A DNA stretch of 64,000 nt from Bacillus sp. MM2020_1. GTDB taxonomy: Bacteria; Bacillota; Bacilli; Bacillales; Cytobacillaceae. Position numbers and translations under genes: made by a program. Below the pieces are notes generated by a model. It worked only from the letters and a program-made list of their open reading frames with translations, did not search any database and had not been told where the DNA came from. Shown here piece after piece: positions 33,249 through 46,626 of the stretch. Numbering within the stretch: the stretch's first letter is position 1; the number at the start of each line of letters is the position of its first letter. The stretch is from NCBI GenBank assembly GCA_011250595.1, contig JAANMP010000022.1:1-64000 (forward strand), in the 5' to 3' direction.

Positions 33249-33277
33249 ATTATACATAAAACATATAAGAAACGCAA
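33249..33277 (-). promoter_or_regulatory. S10 operon promoter, proximal (sigma-A)
   Basis: TTGCGT (33272-33277), 17 bases and a perfect TATAAT (33249-33254) on the minus strand, about 140 bases upstream of rpsJ. It gives a leader containing the hairpin at 33171-33207. Confidence 0.85.
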
Positions 33278-33325
33278 CACCTAATATGTTTTTTTCTTTA
33301 TGCTTCTGTTTCGAACACTTTTCCT

Positions 33326-33354
33326 ATTATAGCGGCTGATGTACGCTTTTTCAA
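33326..33354 (-). promoter_or_regulatory. S10 operon promoter, distal (sigma-A)
   Basis: TTGAAA (33349-33354), 17 bases and TATAAT (33326-33331) on the minus strand, 77 bases upstream of the first promoter. The remaining part of the 435-base tuf-rpsJ gap holds the tuf terminator. Confidence 0.8.
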
Positions 33355-33460
33355 CTATTATTATCAATCTCCAGAAATATCCTAATAAAAATATTGAGGT
33401 ATGAATATTATGAATATATTTATATAGAAGAAACTCGTTTAAAGCTCATTTCTGAACAAT

Positions 33461-33494
33461 AAAAAAAGCAGATGGATCGTCACCCATCTGCTTC
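33461..33494 (-). terminator. Terminator of tuf
   Basis: On the minus strand AGCAGATGG and CCATCTGCT form a perfect 9-bp stem followed by seven T residues, 54 bases after the tuf stop. Confidence 0.93.
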
Positions 33495-33547
33495 TAATAT
33501 TGTGATCATTGTCCAGCTTCGTAACCAAAGTTACTGCCGCTTTTCAA

Positions 33548-34735
33548 TTACTCAGTGATTGTAGTGATTGAACCTGAACCTACTGTACGTCCACCTTCAC
33601 GAATAGAGAACTTAGTTCCTTCTTCGATAGCGATTGGAGCGATTAGTTCAACGATCATTTCGATGTGGTCGCCAGGCATAACCATTTCAGTACCTTCTGG
33701 AAGCATACAGATACCTGTAATATCAGAAGTACGGAAATAGAATTGCGGACGGTAGTTTGAGAAGAATGGAGTGTGACGTCCACCTTCTTCTTTTGATAAA
33801 ACGTAAACTTGTGCTTTGAACTTTGTGTGTGGAGTGATTGACTTTGGTTTAGCCAATACTTGACCACGTTCGATTTCTTCACGTGCTACACCACGAAGAA
33901 GGGCACCGATATTGTCTCCTGCTTCAGCGAAGTCAAGAAGCTTACGGAACATTTCTACACCTGTTACAGTAGTAGATTTTGGTTCTTCAGTGAAACCTAC
34001 GATTTCAACTACGTCACCAACTTTAACTACACCACGCTCAACACGTCCTGTAGCAACTGTTCCACGACCAGTGATTGAGAATACATCCTCAACTGGCATC
34101 ATGAAAGGTTTATCAGTGTCACGAGTTGGTGTTGGAATCCACTCATCAACAGCTGTCATAAGTTCATAGATTTTTTCTTCCCATGCAGCATCGCCTTCTA
34201 ATGCTTTAAGAGCAGAACCTTTGATAACTGGAGTGTCATCGCCAGGGAAATCGTATTCAGTTAATAGATCACGAATTTCCATTTCTACTAATTCAAGAAG
34301 TTCTTCATCGTCAACCATGTCACACTTGTTCATGAATACAACAAGGTATGGTACACCTACTTGACGAGAAAGAAGGATGTGTTCACGAGTTTGTGGCATT
34401 GGGCCGTCAGTTGCAGATACAACTAGGATACCGCCGTCCATTTGAGCTGCACCAGTGATCATGTTTTTAACATAGTCAGCGTGTCCAGGGCAGTCTACGT
34501 GTGCATAGTGACGAAGATCTGTTTCATACTCAACGTGTGCAGTTGAGATTGTGATACCACGTTCTTTTTCTTCTGGTGCACCATCAATTTGATCGTATGC
34601 ACGTGCTTCTGCTTTACCTGTTTTTGCAAGAACAGAAGTGATTGCAGCTGTTAAAGTTGTTTTACCATGGTCAACGTGTCCGATTGTACCAATGTTAACG
34701 TGTGGCTTTGAACGGTCGAATTTAGCTTTACCCAT
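33548..34735 (-). CDS. tuf: Elongation factor Tu
   Basis: A 395-residue EF-Tu, the GTPase that brings aminoacyl-tRNA to the ribosome. G1 GHVDHGKTT at 19-27, switch [18 protein letters not shown] and the SALKALEGD segment are intact. GGAGG precedes the ATG. It has its own promoter after fusA besides read-through from the str operon, and a strong terminator. Confidence 0.99.
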   Translation of the reverse strand: MGKAKFDRSKPHVNIGTIGHVDHGKTTLTAAITSVLAKTGKAEARAYDQIDGAPEEKERGITISTAHVEYETDLRHYAHVDCPGHADYVKNMITGAAQMDGGILVVSATDGPMPQTREHILLSRQVGVPYLVVFMNKCDMVDDEELLELVEMEIRDLLTEYDFPGDDTPVIKGSALKALEGDAAWEEKIYELMTAVDEWIPTPTRDTDKPFMMPVEDVFSITGRGTVATGRVERGVVKVGDVVEIVGFTEEPKSTTVTGVEMFRKLLDFAEAGDNIGALLRGVAREEIERGQVLAKPKSITPHTKFKAQVYVLSKEEGGRHTPFFSNYRPQFYFRTSDITGICMLPEGTEMVMPGDHIEMIVELIAPIAIEEGTKFSIREGGRTVGSGSITTITE

Positions 34736-34784
34736 TAGGAAATCCTCCTCTAAATTATAAAAGTTTAAGTTTAGTTTTTTATGT

Positions 34785-34819
34785 AAGCCGTGAACATGGT
34801 TGTCCCAGACTCACGGCTT
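34785..34819 (-). other. Hairpin in the fusA-tuf gap
   Basis: AAGCCGTGA and TCACGGCTT (34785-34793, 34811-34819) form a 9-bp stem in the tuf leader, followed on the minus strand by ACATAAAAAACTAAAC rather than a T run. It is more likely a processing or stabilising structure than a terminator. Confidence 0.5.
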
Positions 34820-34837
34820 CCACTGCTTACAATTGTA

Positions 34838-34866
34838 GTTATACTTTATCAAAAGATGAAAATCAA
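34838..34866 (-). promoter_or_regulatory. tuf promoter (sigma-A)
   Basis: TTGATT (34861-34866), 17 bases and TATAAC (34838-34843) on the minus strand begin directly after the fusA stop codon. It allows extra EF-Tu synthesis relative to EF-G. Confidence 0.72.
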
Positions 34867-36948
34867 TTATTCACCTTTATTTTTTTTAATAATTTCTTCA
34901 GAAACTGATTTTGGTACTTCTTCATAGTGATCGAAGTGCATAGAGAATACTCCACGTCCTTGCGTACTTGAACGAAGTGCAGTTGCATAACCAAACATTT
35001 CTGAAAGTGGAACACTAGAGCGAACTACTTGTGCATTACCACGTGCTTCCATACCTTCAACGCGGCCACGACGAGCAGTGATTTGTCCCATGATATCTCC
35101 TAAATATTCTTCAGGGATAACAACTTCAACTCTCATCATAGGCTCAAGAATAACAGGCTTACACTTAGAAGCAGCATTCTTAAGTGCCATTGATGCAGCG
35201 ATTTTAAACGCCATCTCTGAGGAGTCAACATCATGGTATGATCCATCGAATAATCTTGCTTTGATATCAACTAAAGGATAACCAGCAAGAACACCACGGT
35301 CTAATGCATCTTCAAGACCTGCTTGGACTGCAGGGATGTATTCACGGGGAACAACACCACCAACAATACCATTAACAAACTCGAAGCCTTTACCTTCATC
35401 ATTTGGAGAGAATTCAATCCAAACATGTCCGTATTGTCCGCGTCCACCAGATTGACGTGCAAACTTACCTTCGACTTGTGCAGAAGCACGGAAGGTTTCA
35501 CGGTATGCAACCTGAGGAGCACCTACATTAGCTTCAACCTTAAACTCACGACGCATACGGTCAACAAGGATATCAAGGTGAAGTTCACCCATACCTGCGA
35601 TGATTACTTGTCCAGTTTCCTGGTCAGTATGTGCACGGAAGGTAGGATCTTCTTCTTGAAGTTTTTGAAGTGCAGTTGTCATTTTGTCTTGGTCAGCTTT
35701 TGATTTTGGTTCTACTGAAAGTTGAATTACTGGTTCAGGGAATACCATTGACTCTAGGATAACAAGGTTTTTCTCATCACATAGAGTATCACCAGTAGTT
35801 GTATCTTTCAGACCTACAGCTGCTGCAATGTCACCGGCATAAACCTTAGAGATTTCTTGGCGACTATTTGCATGCATTTGCAGGATACGTCCTACACGTT
35901 CACGCTTACCTTTAGTAGAGTTCTGAACATATGATCCAGCATCTAATGTACCCGAGTAAACGCGGAAGAACGTTAATTTACCAACATAAGGGTCAGTCAT
36001 AACTTTGAATGCAAGAGCAGAGAATGGCTCTTCATCGCTAGAATGACGTTCAACGATCTCTTCATCATCATCCACAGCATGTCCTTTAATCGCAGGTACA
36101 TCTAATGGTGATGGAAGGTAATCGATAACAGCATCTAACATTAACTGAACACCTTTGTTTTTGAATGCAGATCCACAGATAACTGGGTAGAATTCAACAT
36201 TAACGGTACCTTTACGAATCGCAGCTTTCAGCTCTTCTTTAGTGATTTCTTCGCCACCAAGGTATTTCTCCATTAATTCTTCGTCTAACTCCGCTACTGC
36301 TTCAACTAACTTTTCACGGTATTCTTCAGCTTGAGCTTTATATTCTTCCGGAATCTCACGAACTTCAATATCTGTTCCTAAGTCGTTTCCGTAAAATACT
36401 GCATTCATTTCCACGAGGTCAATGATTGCTTCAAACTGATCTTCAGCACCGATTGGCAACTGAATTGGATGTGCATTTGCTTGAAGACGGTCATGGATTG
36501 TTCCTACTGAGTATAAGAAATCTGCTCCAATTTTATCCATCTTGTTTACAAATACAACACGTGGTACACCATAAGTTGTTGCTTGGCGCCAAACTGTTTC
36601 AGTTTGAGGCTCAACACCAGATTGTGCATCAAGTACTGCTACCGCACCATCAAGTACACGAAGGGAACGTTCAACTTCAACAGTGAAGTCTACGTGTCCC
36701 GGTGTATCAATGATGTTTACACGATGGCCATGCCATTGTGCAGTTGTTGCCGCGGAAGTGATTGTGATTCCGCGCTCTTGTTCTTGCTCCATCCAGTCCA
36801 TCTGAGATGCACCTTCATGTGTTTCACCAATCTTATGGATACGACCAGTGTAATAAAGAACACGCTCAGTGGTAGTCGTTTTACCAGCATCGATGTGAGC
36901 CATGATACCAATATTACGAGTATTTGCTAAGGAGAACTCTCTTGCCAT
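34867..36948 (-). CDS. fusA: Elongation factor G
   Basis: A 693-residue EF-G, the translocation GTPase. G1 [11 protein letters not shown] at residues 17-27, DTPGHVDF and NKMDK are present, followed by domains II-V ending with the [14 protein letters not shown] stretch. It is the third gene of the str operon, 48 bases after rpsG. The length matches B. subtilis (692) within one residue. Confidence 0.99.
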   Translation of the reverse strand: MAREFSLANTRNIGIMAHIDAGKTTTTERVLYYTGRIHKIGETHEGASQMDWMEQEQERGITITSAATTAQWHGHRVNIIDTPGHVDFTVEVERSLRVLDGAVAVLDAQSGVEPQTETVWRQATTYGVPRVVFVNKMDKIGADFLYSVGTIHDRLQANAHPIQLPIGAEDQFEAIIDLVEMNAVFYGNDLGTDIEVREIPEEYKAQAEEYREKLVEAVAELDEELMEKYLGGEEITKEELKAAIRKGTVNVEFYPVICGSAFKNKGVQLMLDAVIDYLPSPLDVPAIKGHAVDDDEEIVERHSSDEEPFSALAFKVMTDPYVGKLTFFRVYSGTLDAGSYVQNSTKGKRERVGRILQMHANSRQEISKVYAGDIAAAVGLKDTTTGDTLCDEKNLVILESMVFPEPVIQLSVEPKSKADQDKMTTALQKLQEEDPTFRAHTDQETGQVIIAGMGELHLDILVDRMRREFKVEANVGAPQVAYRETFRASAQVEGKFARQSGGRGQYGHVWIEFSPNDEGKGFEFVNGIVGGVVPREYIPAVQAGLEDALDRGVLAGYPLVDIKARLFDGSYHDVDSSEMAFKIAASMALKNAASKCKPVILEPMMRVEVVIPEEYLGDIMGQITARRGRVEGMEARGNAQVVRSSVPLSEMFGYATALRSSTQGRGVFSMHFDHYEEVPKSVSEEIIKKNKGE

Positions 36949-36996
36949 TGGGTCTTTCTCCTTCCTAGTTTAAAAGTTTTTATATTGAAGGTTAGA

Positions 36997-37467
36997 TTAC
37001 CAACGATAGTGAGCAAACGCTTTGTTTGCTTCTGCCATTTTGTGTGTATCTTCACGCTTTTTAACAGATGCACCAGTGTTGTTAGCTGCATCCATGATTT
37101 CATTAGCTAAACGCTCTTCCATTGTTTTCTCTCCACGGTTACGTGAATAGTTCACTAACCAACGAAGACCTAGAGTTGCACGGCGGTCTGGACGCACCTC
37201 AATTGGAACTTGGTAGTTAGCACCACCTACACGGCGTGCTTTAACTTCAAGTACAGGCATAATGTTTTTAAGCGCTGCTTCAAAAACTTCCATCGGCTCT
37301 TTGCCAGAGCGTTCACGAATTGTATCGAATGCAGAGTAAAGAATTTCTTGCGACTTACCTCTTTTACCGTCAACCATCATTTTGTTGATTAAACGAGTAA
37401 CTAATTTAGAGTTATAAATTGGATCTGGTAACACGTCTCTTTTTGCTACAGGACCTTTACGTGGCAT
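36997..37467 (-). CDS. rpsG: 30S ribosomal protein S7
   Basis: A 156-residue S7, which starts assembly of the small-subunit head and lies at the E site. I chose [16 protein letters not shown] (ATG at 37467, AAGGAGG upstream) over a longer frame; this equals the B. subtilis length. Confidence 0.99.
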   Translation of the reverse strand: MPRKGPVAKRDVLPDPIYNSKLVTRLINKMMVDGKRGKSQEILYSAFDTIRERSGKEPMEVFEAALKNIMPVLEVKARRVGGANYQVPIEVRPDRRATLGLRWLVNYSRNRGEKTMEERLANEIMDAANNTGASVKKREDTHKMAEANKAFAHYRW

Positions 37468-37507
37468 TATATTTCCTCCTTTCAAAGAAGCTTCTATTTA
37501 AGTTGTT

Positions 37508-37945
<438 letters not shown>

Positions 37946-38032
37946 TCATTATTTGTAAACCCACACATCCAGGTGGTTCATTTTTTTGCAAAAACAAAGT
38001 TCTTGCAGACTTTCTATCTACAAAAACAGCTT

Positions 38033-38281
38033 TTAGCGGATAATTGCAACAGTTGAAGCACCAACTTCAATCCCGCATGCTTTTCCGAGTTTTATCATCG
38101 AATCCACATATAGGATAGGAACATTTATATCAAGAGCTTCATTAACAACTTTCACTGTCACTTTCGGGTCAGCGTCATTTGCTACGATCAACTCTCGGAC
38201 ATTACCTTCTTTAAGTGCTTTGACTGTTTGTTTTGTTCCTATAACGAACTTTTGTGCCTGGAATACTTTTTCATAAGACAT
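38033..38281 (-). CDS. rplGB: L7Ae-family ribosomal protein (RplGB/YbxF)
   Basis: An 82-residue L7Ae/L30e fold protein that binds kink-turn RNA. In B. subtilis YbxF associates with ribosomes and is not essential. The motif [17 protein letters not shown] is diagnostic. First gene of the str operon here, 90 bases before rpsL and after its own promoter. Confidence 0.95.
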   Translation of the reverse strand: MSYEKVFQAQKFVIGTKQTVKALKEGNVRELIVANDADPKVTVKVVNEALDINVPILYVDSMIKLGKACGIEVGASTVAIIR

Positions 38282-38326
38282 CGTTCATATCCTCCAAAGT
38301 ATCAGGTGAATAGGAGCACCTTTGAT

Positions 38327-38355
38327 ATAGTACCATTTTAATAAATGGATGTCAA
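38327..38355 (-). promoter_or_regulatory. str operon promoter (sigma-A)
   Basis: TTGACA (38350-38355), 17 bases and TACTAT (38327-38332) on the minus strand, 46 bases upstream of the L7Ae-family gene and after the rpoC terminator. Confidence 0.82.
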
Positions 38356-38375
38356 CACCACAGTAATTATTTTCT

Positions 38376-38409
38376 TAAAATAAGGAATCTGCTAGTTAGC
38401 AGATCCCTT
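38376..38409 (-). terminator. Terminator of rpoB-rpoC
   Basis: On the minus strand AAGGGATCTGCTA pairs with TAGCAGATTCCTT (one mismatch) and is followed by ATTTT, just 8 bases after the rpoC stop. Confidence 0.85.
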
Positions 38410-38416
38410 ACTATTA

Positions 38417-41400
38417 TTAATCAATTGTAACTGTTTCTTCAGAAGTGGTATCACGGAGCACAGGCTCAGCTTTACGATAACGCGGCATTCCTGTTCCAGC
38501 TGGAATCAGCTTTCCGATAATAACATTTTCTTTTAGACCTAGTAATTCATCACGTTTACCTTTGATCGCTGCATCGGTAAGAACTCTTGTTGTTTCTTGG
38601 AACGATGCTGCAGATAGGAATGAATCAGTTTCAAGCGACGCTTTGGTAATACCAAGTAATACCGGGCGACCTGTAGCTGGTAATTTACCGGCTAGCAATG
38701 CCTTTTCGTTCGCATCAGTAAACTGATGGATATCTAGAAGCGTTCCTGGAAGAACATCTGTTTCACCGGCATCCCCGACACGAACCTTACGGAGCATCTG
38801 ACGGACCATTACTTCCACGTGCTTATCACCAATTTCTACCCCTTGCATACGGTAAACTTTCTGAACTTCTTTCAATAGGTATTCTTGAACTGAAGTAACG
38901 TCTTTCACTCGGATTAATTCTTTCGGGTCAATCGAACCTTCAGTTAACTCTTCACCACGAGCGACATGGTCATTAACTGCCACTTTCAAGCGCGCTGTAT
39001 ATGGAGCATTGTATGTTCTTGATTCCACTTCACCTTGAACAACAATCTCATGCTGGCGGTCACGGCCTTCATTAATCCCAACAACTACACCTTCAATTTC
39101 GGTGATAACTGCTTGACCTTTAGGATTACGTGCTTCAAAAATCTCTTGGATACGCGGTAAACCTTGTGTAATATCGTCTCCCGCAACACCGCCTGTGTGG
39201 AAGGTACGCATTGTTAACTGTGTACCTGGCTCACCGATGGATTGCGCTGCAATAATACCAACAGATTCACCCACTTCAACCTCTTGACCTGTTGCCAGGT
39301 TGCGGCCATAACATTTCTTACATACACCATGACGTGTATTACATGTAAATGCAGAGCGGATTTTTACTGTTTCAATACCTGCACCCACAATAATTTCTGC
39401 TAAATCCTCAGTAATCAAGCCGTTTTCAGGAACAAGCACTTCTTTGGTTTCCGGATGTCTGATCGCAGTTCGAGCATGACGGCCAATTAAGCGTTCATCC
39501 AGTCCTTCGATTATTTCTGTTCCATCTTTTAAGGCACTGATTAAGAAACCGCGATCTGTACCACAATCATCTTCACGGACAATAACATCCTGTGCAACGT
39601 CAACAAGACGACGTGTTAAGTAACCGGAGTCAGCCGTTTTCAAGGCTGTATCAGCAAGACCTTTACGCGCACCATGTGTCGAGATAAAGTACTCTAATAC
39701 GGTTAATCCTTCACGGAAACTTGATTTAATCGGTAATTCAATAATTCGACCAGCCGGGTTGGCCATCAGACCACGCATACCAGCTAACTGCGTAAAGTTA
39801 GAGGCGTTACCACGGGCACCGGAATCACTCATCATAAAGATTGGATTCGATTTATTCAGGGATTTCATTAGTTTCCCTTGAATGGTGTCTTTTGCAGCAC
39901 TCCAGACCGCAATAACACGATCGTAACGTTCATCTTCGGTAATTAGACCACGTCTGAATTGCTTCATAACGTTATCTACTTTACTTTGTGCTTCATGAAG
40001 AATTTCCTGCTTTTCAGGAAGTACGACAATGTCAGCTACACCAACCGTAAGTCCTGCTTTCGTTGAATGCTTAAAGCCCAAGTCCTTCATGCGGTCAAGC
40101 ATTTTTGATGTTTCGGTAATCTTGAAACGCTTGAATACTTCCGCAATGATATTCCCAAGAATTTTCTTTTTGAACGGATCAATTAATGGCATTGACTGAA
40201 TCTTTGCCTTAATATCTTCGCCTTTTTCAACAAAATATTTGACAGGTGTTTCAACTTCTAAATTATGTCTGGTCGGTTCATTAATATACGGGAATGATTT
40301 CGGCAGAATTTCATTAAAAATAAGCTTACCCACCGTAGTGATTAATAACTTATGATTTTGTTCTTCTGTGAATGTTTCATTTCCTAATGAACCTGCATGG
40401 ACACCTACACGAGTATGGAAGTGAACATAGCCGTTTTGATAGGCAAGTACTGCTTCATTCGTATCTTTAAAGATCATTCCCTCGCCGACAGCGCCTTCTC
40501 TTTCCAAAGTTAAGTAATAGTTACCTAATACCATATCTTGGGAAGGAGTAACAACTGGCTTACCATCTTTAGGGTTTAGGATATTTTGTGCTGCAAGCAT
40601 TAAAAGCCTTGCTTCTGCTTGTGCTTCTGATGAAAGCGGTACGTGAACAGCCATTTGGTCACCATCAAAGTCCGCATTGTATGCAGTACATACAAGAGGA
40701 TGAAGACGAATCGCACGTCCTTCAACTAGTGTCGGTTCAAAAGCCTGAATCCCTAATCTATGCAATGTAGGGGCACGGTTTAATAATACCGGATGTTCTC
40801 TGATAACATCTTCAAGTACATCCCACACATCTGGAGATACTCTTTCAATCTTACGTTTTGCTGATTTAATATTATGGGCTAACCCTTTTTCAACGAGTTC
40901 CTTCATAACAAATGGTTTAAATAGTTCTAGCGCCATTTCTTTCGGAAGTCCACATTGATACATTTTTAAGTTCGGTCCTACAACGATAACGGAACGACCT
41001 GAATAGTCAACACGCTTTCCAAGTAGGTTTTGACGGAAACGGCCTTGCTTTCCTTTTAACATATGGGAAAGTGACTTCAATGGACGGTTACCTGGTCCTG
41101 TAACTGGACGACCACGACGGCCGTTATCAATCAAGGCATCAACTGCTTCTTGAAGCATCCGTTTTTCATTCTGAACAATAATACTTGGTGCACCTAGATC
41201 TAACAAACGCTTTAAGCGGTTATTACGATTAATTACCCGACGGTAAAGATCGTTTAAGTCGGATGTTGCAAATCTCCCTCCATCCAATTGAACCATTGGA
41301 CGAAGTTCAGGAGGTATAACAGGAAGAACGTCAAGAATCATCCATGAAGGCTCATTTCCTGACCCACGGAATGCTTCTAATACTTCAAGGCGTTTAATCG

Positions 41401-42016
41401 CACGGGTACGACGCTGGCCTTGTGCACTTTTTAATTCCTCTTTTAATGCGTCTACCTCTTTATTTAAATCGATATCAAAAAGAAGCTTTTTAATCGCTTC
41501 TGCTCCCATGGAAGCTTGGAATTTGTTTCCGTACTTTTCACGGTATGCGCGATATTCTTTTTCAGATAATAGCTGTTTTTTATCTAGAGCTGTGTCTCCG
41601 GATTCCGTAACTACATATGAAGCAAAGTAGATGATTTCCTCTAAAGCTCTTGGAGACATGTCCAAAACAAGTCCCATTCGGCTCGGAATACCTTTAAAGT
41701 ACCAAATATGTGAAACTGGTGCAGCAAGCTCGATATGCCCCATTCGTTCACGACGAACTTTAGCACGTGTTACTTCTACTCCACAACGGTCACAAACGAC
41801 ACCTTTATAACGTACACGCTTGTACTTTCCGCAATGACATTCCCAATCCTTCGTAGGACCAAAAATTCGTTCACAGAACAAGCCATCCTTTTCAGGCTTT
41901 AATGTACGATAGTTAATCGTTTCTGGTTTCTTGACTTCTCCGAAAGACCATGAACGGATTTTATCGGGTGAAGCAAGACCAATCTTCATATACTCAAAAT
42001 TATTAACATCCAGCAA
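38417..42016 (-). CDS. rpoC: RNA polymerase beta' subunit
   Basis: A 1199-residue beta' subunit, exactly the B. subtilis length when started at the TTG at 42016, which follows GGGAGGT. The N-terminal zinc site ([20 protein letters not shown]), catalytic [14 protein letters not shown] with three Mg-binding Asp residues near 450, bridge-helix and trigger-loop region, and the second zinc site ([13 protein letters not shown]) are intact. The longer open frame from an ATG at 42067 has no support. It follows rpoB by 91 bases. Confidence 0.99.
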   Translation of the reverse strand: MLDVNNFEYMKIGLASPDKIRSWSFGEVKKPETINYRTLKPEKDGLFCERIFGPTKDWECHCGKYKRVRYKGVVCDRCGVEVTRAKVRRERMGHIELAAPVSHIWYFKGIPSRMGLVLDMSPRALEEIIYFASYVVTESGDTALDKKQLLSEKEYRAYREKYGNKFQASMGAEAIKKLLFDIDLNKEVDALKEELKSAQGQRRTRAIKRLEVLEAFRGSGNEPSWMILDVLPVIPPELRPMVQLDGGRFATSDLNDLYRRVINRNNRLKRLLDLGAPSIIVQNEKRMLQEAVDALIDNGRRGRPVTGPGNRPLKSLSHMLKGKQGRFRQNLLGKRVDYSGRSVIVVGPNLKMYQCGLPKEMALELFKPFVMKELVEKGLAHNIKSAKRKIERVSPDVWDVLEDVIREHPVLLNRAPTLHRLGIQAFEPTLVEGRAIRLHPLVCTAYNADFDGDQMAVHVPLSSEAQAEARLLMLAAQNILNPKDGKPVVTPSQDMVLGNYYLTLEREGAVGEGMIFKDTNEAVLAYQNGYVHFHTRVGVHAGSLGNETFTEEQNHKLLITTVGKLIFNEILPKSFPYINEPTRHNLEVETPVKYFVEKGEDIKAKIQSMPLIDPFKKKILGNIIAEVFKRFKITETSKMLDRMKDLGFKHSTKAGLTVGVADIVVLPEKQEILHEAQSKVDNVMKQFRRGLITEDERYDRVIAVWSAAKDTIQGKLMKSLNKSNPIFMMSDSGARGNASNFTQLAGMRGLMANPAGRIIELPIKSSFREGLTVLEYFISTHGARKGLADTALKTADSGYLTRRLVDVAQDVIVREDDCGTDRGFLISALKDGTEIIEGLDERLIGRHARTAIRHPETKEVLVPENGLITEDLAEIIVGAGIETVKIRSAFTCNTRHGVCKKCYGRNLATGQEVEVGESVGIIAAQSIGEPGTQLTMRTFHTGGVAGDDITQGLPRIQEIFEARNPKGQAVITEIEGVVVGINEGRDRQHEIVVQGEVESRTYNAPYTARLKVAVNDHVARGEELTEGSIDPKELIRVKDVTSVQEYLLKEVQKVYRMQGVEIGDKHVEVMVRQMLRKVRVGDAGETDVLPGTLLDIHQFTDANEKALLAGKLPATGRPVLLGITKASLETDSFLSAASFQETTRVLTDAAIKGKRDELLGLKENVIIGKLIPAGTGMPRYRKAEPVLRDTTSEETVTID

Positions 42017-42107
42017 GGGGCCTACCTCCCTTTTGATATCTCCAGGTTTTACCCTTATCACGTACAAAAGTGGGAGCGCTATATGCGCTCCTACTCATAA
42101 AATATAT

Positions 42108-45100
42108 TTACTCTTTTGAACCGACTTTTTCTGATTCAAGTGCTTGCTCAGGAACAATGTTTAACGTGTCGACTTGTTGTAAGTCATCGTCATCTTCCGT
42201 ATCGCGCATTTCTATTTCCTCTTCATCGCCAGACAGGATTTTAACATCCATTCCTAGACTCTGAAGCTCTTTAATTAATACTTTGAATGATTCTGGAACA
42301 CCTGGTTCCGGAACATTTTCACCTTTGACGATGGCTTCATAAGTTTTCACACGACCAACCACGTCATCGGATTTAACCGTAAGGATTTCTTGAAGTGTGT
42401 ATGCTGCTCCGTATGCTTCAAGTGCCCAAACTTCCATCTCACCGAAACGCTGTCCACCAAATTGAGCTTTACCGCCCAGTGGCTGTTGCGTAACAAGTGA
42501 GTAAGGACCAGTTGAACGGGCATGGAGTTTATCATCAACCATGTGGGCAAGTTTAATCATATACATGACACCTACAGAGACACGGTTATCAAATGGTTCC
42601 CCAGATCGGCCATCATAAAGAACGGTTTTAGCATCGCGGGCCATGCCTGCTTCTTCAATCGTTCCCCAAACATCTTCTTCACGCGCTCCGTCAAATACCG
42701 GCGAAGCTACATGAATTCCAAGGTAACGGGCTGCCATTCCAAGGTGAAGCTCAAGCACCTGTCCAATGTTCATCCGTGATGGTACGCCCAATGGATTTAA
42801 CATGATATCGACTGGTGTGCCATCTGGTAAAAACGGCATATCTTCTTCCGGTAAAATCCGTGAGATTACCCCTTTGTTACCATGACGTCCCGCCATTTTA
42901 TCCCCTTCAGAAATCTTACGTTTCTGAACGATATAAGCGCGGACAAGCTGATTCACACCCGGTGGAAGTTCATCGCCATCTTCACGATTAAAGACTTTAA
43001 CATCAAGAACGATACCGCCGCCGCCATGTGGAACTCTAAGTGACGTATCACGAACTTCACGTGCCTTTTCTCCAAAGATTGCGTGTAAAAGACGTTCTTC
43101 TGCTGTTAATTCGGTAACTCCTTTTGGCGTTACTTTACCAACTAACAAGTCTCCATCTTTAACTTCTGCACCCGTACGAATAATTCCACGCTCATCCAAG
43201 TTGCGAAGAGCATCTTCTCCAACGTTTGGTATATCACGTGTGATTTCTTCTGGTCCAAGTTTTGTATCACGAGATTCTGACTCGTATTCTTCAATATGAA
43301 TCGATGTATATACATCGTCTTTCACTAAACGCTGACTCATAATAATCGCATCTTCATAGTTATAGCCATCCCATGTCATGAAGGCAACAAGAACGTTCCG
43401 TCCAAGGGCCAATTCCCCTAATTCCATTGATGGACCATCAGCAAGAATTTCACCTTTTGTTACGTGGTTACCTACAGCAACAATTGGTCGTTGGTTATAA
43501 CAAGTTCCTTGATTGGAACGAATGAATTTAAGCATGCGGTATTTATCGAGATTTCCTCTTACTTCCTGACCGTCCACCACATTTATGCGGCGTACCCACA
43601 CTTCACGTGCTTCCACGTGTTCAACAATACCTTCGTGCTTACAGATAACCGCAGCACCTGAGTCTTTACCAGATACATATTCCATACCTGTTCCAACTCT
43701 TGGAGCTTCTGGCTGCATAAGCGGGACTGCTTGACGCTGCATGTTCGCTCCCATTAGAGCACGGTTAGAGTCATCGTTTTCAAGGAACGGAATACACGCT
43801 GTTGCCGCAGATACAACCTGCTTTGGCGATACATCCATATAATCAATTCGCTCACGCTTGACGACCGTGTTTTCACCACGGAAACGAGCAACAACATCTT
43901 CATCTACGAAGGAACCATCGTCACTTAGTCGAGAATTTGCCTGCGCTGTAACATAGTTATCTTCTTCATCCGCGGTTAAGTAATCAATTCGGCTTGTTAC
44001 CTTTCCAGTATCAGGGTCGACACGACGGTATGGTGTTTCAATGAATCCAAACCGATTTACTTTTGCATATGATGATAACGAGTTAATCAGACCAATGTTC
44101 GGACCCTCTGGTGTTTCAATCGGACACATACGACCGTAATGGGAGTAGTGAACGTCACGAACTTCAAACCCGGCCCGTTCACGCGTTAAACCACCAGGTC
44201 CTAGGGCAGAGAGACGACGCTTGTGAGTTAATTCAGCAAGCGGATTCGTTTGATCCATGAATTGCGATAATTGTGAACTTCCGAAGAATTCCTTAATTGA
44301 AGCAATTACCGGACGAATATTAATCAATTGTTGCGGTGTGATCGTTGCTGTATCTTGGATAGACATTCTTTCGCGAACCACACGTTCCATACGGGATAAT
44401 CCGATTCGGAACTGATTTTGAAGGAGTTCTCCTACAGAGCGAAGACGTCTGTTTCCTAGATGGTCAATATCATCTGTATCGCCTACTCCATGCAATAAAT
44501 TGAAGAAGTAGCTAATCGATGCAATGATATCAGCAGGTGTAATATTTTTAATTGGTTCGGCCACATAGGCGTTACCTAAGACATTAATTACTTTTTCGTT
44601 CTCATCGCCAGGAGCATAAATCTTAATGTCCTGAAGAGTAATTTCATCAGCCACTACGCCGCCATAAGGATTGAAGCCTTTGAAATTAATATTCTTTTCT
44701 AGGGCTGGCAAAACTCTATCCAGATTTCGTCTGTCTAGAACGGTACCTTTTTCAGCAATAATTTCACCAGTTTCAGGATCCGCAAGGGATTCTGCTAAAC
44801 GCTGGTTAAATAAGCGGTTTTTAATATGAAGCTTTTTATTAATTTTATAACGACCAACATTAGCGAGGTCATAGCGCTTTGGATCAAAGAAACGCGAAAT
44901 TAATAGACTCTTTGCGTTTTCAACAGTAGGCGGTTCACCTGGACGAAGACGCTCATAAATTTCTAGAAGCGCTTTGTCAACACCTTCTGTATTGTCCTTT
45001 TCTAATGTATTACGGATATACTCGTTATCCCCGATCAATTCAATGATTTCTTGATCAGAGCCGAAGCCAAGTGCACGCAAAAGAACCGTAACGGGCAGTT

Positions 45101-45665
45101 TCCGAGTACGATCTATTCTCACATATACGACATCTTTGGCGTCTGTTTCATACTCCAGCCAAGCGCCGCGGTTCGGAATGACAGTAGCCGAGTAGCCACG
45201 TTTCCCATTTTTATCGAGTTTTCCACTAAAGTAGACGCTCGGAGAACGCACTAATTGTGAAACAATAACACGTTCTGCCCCGTTAATGACAAACGTACCT
45301 GTCTCAGTCATAAGTGGAAAATCACCCATAAATACATCTTGATCTTTTACTTCGCCTGTTTCTTTGTTTACAAGACGTACTTTTACACGTAATGGAGCAG
45401 AATATGTAACGTCCCGTTCTTTTGATTCTTCCACAGAATACTTTGGATCGCCAAGGCTGTAATCAATAAATTCTAGTGATAGGTTACCAGTAAAATCTTC
45501 TATTGGTGAAATATCCTGGAACATTTCACGCAAACCTTCATCAAGAAACCATTGATAGGAAGAGGTTTGGATTTCAATAAGATTTGGTAATTCTAAAACT
45601 TCACTGATTCGTGCGTAACTTCTTCGTTGGCGGTGTCGTCCATACTGAACTAGTTGACCTGTCAA
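42108..45665 (-). CDS. rpoB: RNA polymerase beta subunit
   Basis: An 1185-residue beta subunit (1193 in B. subtilis). The TTG at 45665 follows GAGGGG at 8-base spacing and gives [15 protein letters not shown] as in relatives. The rifampicin region ([20 protein letters not shown], then [11 protein letters not shown]) has no resistance substitution that I recognise. The C-terminus is acidic ([15 protein letters not shown]), usual for bacilli. It has its own promoter and a long leader. Confidence 0.99.
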   Translation of the reverse strand: MTGQLVQYGRHRQRRSYARISEVLELPNLIEIQTSSYQWFLDEGLREMFQDISPIEDFTGNLSLEFIDYSLGDPKYSVEESKERDVTYSAPLRVKVRLVNKETGEVKDQDVFMGDFPLMTETGTFVINGAERVIVSQLVRSPSVYFSGKLDKNGKRGYSATVIPNRGAWLEYETDAKDVVYVRIDRTRKLPVTVLLRALGFGSDQEIIELIGDNEYIRNTLEKDNTEGVDKALLEIYERLRPGEPPTVENAKSLLISRFFDPKRYDLANVGRYKINKKLHIKNRLFNQRLAESLADPETGEIIAEKGTVLDRRNLDRVLPALEKNINFKGFNPYGGVVADEITLQDIKIYAPGDENEKVINVLGNAYVAEPIKNITPADIIASISYFFNLLHGVGDTDDIDHLGNRRLRSVGELLQNQFRIGLSRMERVVRERMSIQDTATITPQQLINIRPVIASIKEFFGSSQLSQFMDQTNPLAELTHKRRLSALGPGGLTRERAGFEVRDVHYSHYGRMCPIETPEGPNIGLINSLSSYAKVNRFGFIETPYRRVDPDTGKVTSRIDYLTADEEDNYVTAQANSRLSDDGSFVDEDVVARFRGENTVVKRERIDYMDVSPKQVVSAATACIPFLENDDSNRALMGANMQRQAVPLMQPEAPRVGTGMEYVSGKDSGAAVICKHEGIVEHVEAREVWVRRINVVDGQEVRGNLDKYRMLKFIRSNQGTCYNQRPIVAVGNHVTKGEILADGPSMELGELALGRNVLVAFMTWDGYNYEDAIIMSQRLVKDDVYTSIHIEEYESESRDTKLGPEEITRDIPNVGEDALRNLDERGIIRTGAEVKDGDLLVGKVTPKGVTELTAEERLLHAIFGEKAREVRDTSLRVPHGGGGIVLDVKVFNREDGDELPPGVNQLVRAYIVQKRKISEGDKMAGRHGNKGVISRILPEEDMPFLPDGTPVDIMLNPLGVPSRMNIGQVLELHLGMAARYLGIHVASPVFDGAREEDVWGTIEEAGMARDAKTVLYDGRSGEPFDNRVSVGVMYMIKLAHMVDDKLHARSTGPYSLVTQQPLGGKAQFGGQRFGEMEVWALEAYGAAYTLQEILTVKSDDVVGRVKTYEAIVKGENVPEPGVPESFKVLIKELQSLGMDVKILSGDEEEIEMRDTEDDDDLQQVDTLNIVPEQALESEKVGSKE

Positions 45666-45893
45666 CTGATTCACCCCTCAAATCAAGCGTTATTATTAAA
45701 ATTTATAAGCGTTTACGGAGTAGGAATTTACTTCCCTTCCAGTAAACAAAAAGAAAAAGGGTTTTTACTAAAAAACCACATTTTCACATTTAGACTATTA
45801 TTTTGTCATCATTTCCTTAATATTCCTATTTTATACTCTAAAAAATAACGTTTTTAAGGAATAATTCGGAAATTATTATGATGGCATTTTATA

Positions 45894-45922
45894 ATGCTAT
45901 CATAGTGACATTTTCAAGTCAA
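45894..45922 (-). promoter_or_regulatory. rpoB promoter (sigma-A)
   Basis: TTGACT (45917-45922), 17 bases and TAGCAT (45894-45899) on the minus strand; the -35 overlaps the ybxB stop codon. The roughly 220-base leader to rpoB contains AT-rich sequence, including a second possible -10 (TATAAA near 45835), and nothing else recognisable. Confidence 0.65.
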
Positions 45923-46521
45923 CTTTTTTGTGCCCTTATGACAAAATAACCTTTGGATTTGTCAATAGTTTCAACGTGGTTAAATAAATTATTTAATTTT
46001 TCTATTGCGGATGGTGCTCCTTGTTTCTTTTGAATGACAACCCAGAGCTCACCCTGAGACGTAAGATGCTCGAAGCTTTGTTCAAAAATTTCATGAACAG
46101 TTTTTTTTCCCGCCCTAATCGGTGGATTTGTTAATATGGCCGCAAACGTATTTTCTTTTACATTTAGCAGACGATCACTTTCATAAATCTTAACGTTCTC
46201 AATCCGATTAAGTTCTGCATTTTCCTTCGCCAAGGAAATCGCTCGCTCATTAACATCAACCATATGTATCATACGATCTTGATAATTTTTTGCAAGAGAA
46301 AGACCGATTGGTCCATAGCCACAGCCAACATCTAGGAGTAACCCCTTAGCATTCGGCAGTTCAAAAGACTCAATTAATAACCGTGAGCCGAAATCTACTT
46401 CTCTTTTTGAAAACACACCGTTATCTGTTTTAAAACGAAACTGATTATTTTTTAAAGTGTAGTCCCAAAATTTCGGGTCACTATCAACCTTCTGTGTTCG
46501 AGAATAGTAGTGTTCAGACAT
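45919..46521 (-). CDS. ybxB: Class I SAM-dependent methyltransferase YbxB (RsmC-like)
   Basis: A 200-residue methyltransferase with the SAM-binding motif LLDVGCGYGPIG near residue 62 and the NPPIRAG motif typical of N-methylating rRNA enzymes of the RsmC group. The exact target in bacilli is not known to me. The ATG at 46521 follows CGGAGG with good spacing. It sits between rplL and rpoB, as in B. subtilis, and is separated from rplL by a terminator. Confidence 0.93.
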   Translation of the reverse strand: MSEHYYSRTQKVDSDPKFWDYTLKNNQFRFKTDNGVFSKREVDFGSRLLIESFELPNAKGLLLDVGCGYGPIGLSLAKNYQDRMIHMVDVNERAISLAKENAELNRIENVKIYESDRLLNVKENTFAAILTNPPIRAGKKTVHEIFEQSFEHLTSQGELWVVIQKKQGAPSAIEKLNNLFNHVETIDKSKGYFVIRAQKS

Positions 46522-46585
46522 TTGACTCACCTCCGAGGAATATTAATAATTGAAGAGTAACGAGGAAAAGAAACTCAGTTAAGTC

Positions 46586-46618
46586 AAAAAAAGCCCGCTT
46601 ATACAGCGAGCTCATTTT
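46586..46618 (-). terminator. Terminator of rplJ-rplL
   Basis: On the minus strand AGCTCGCT and AGCGGGCT (one G-T pair) form a stem with a short loop and are followed by seven T residues, about 9 bases after the rplL stop. Some read-through would be needed to feed ybxB. Confidence 0.88.
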
Positions 46619-46626
46619 TTTGAATA

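Noticed and set aside
35323..35703. Plus-strand open frame of 126 codons opposite fusA
   Set aside because: A mirror frame of a highly conserved, codon-biased gene; no independent support.
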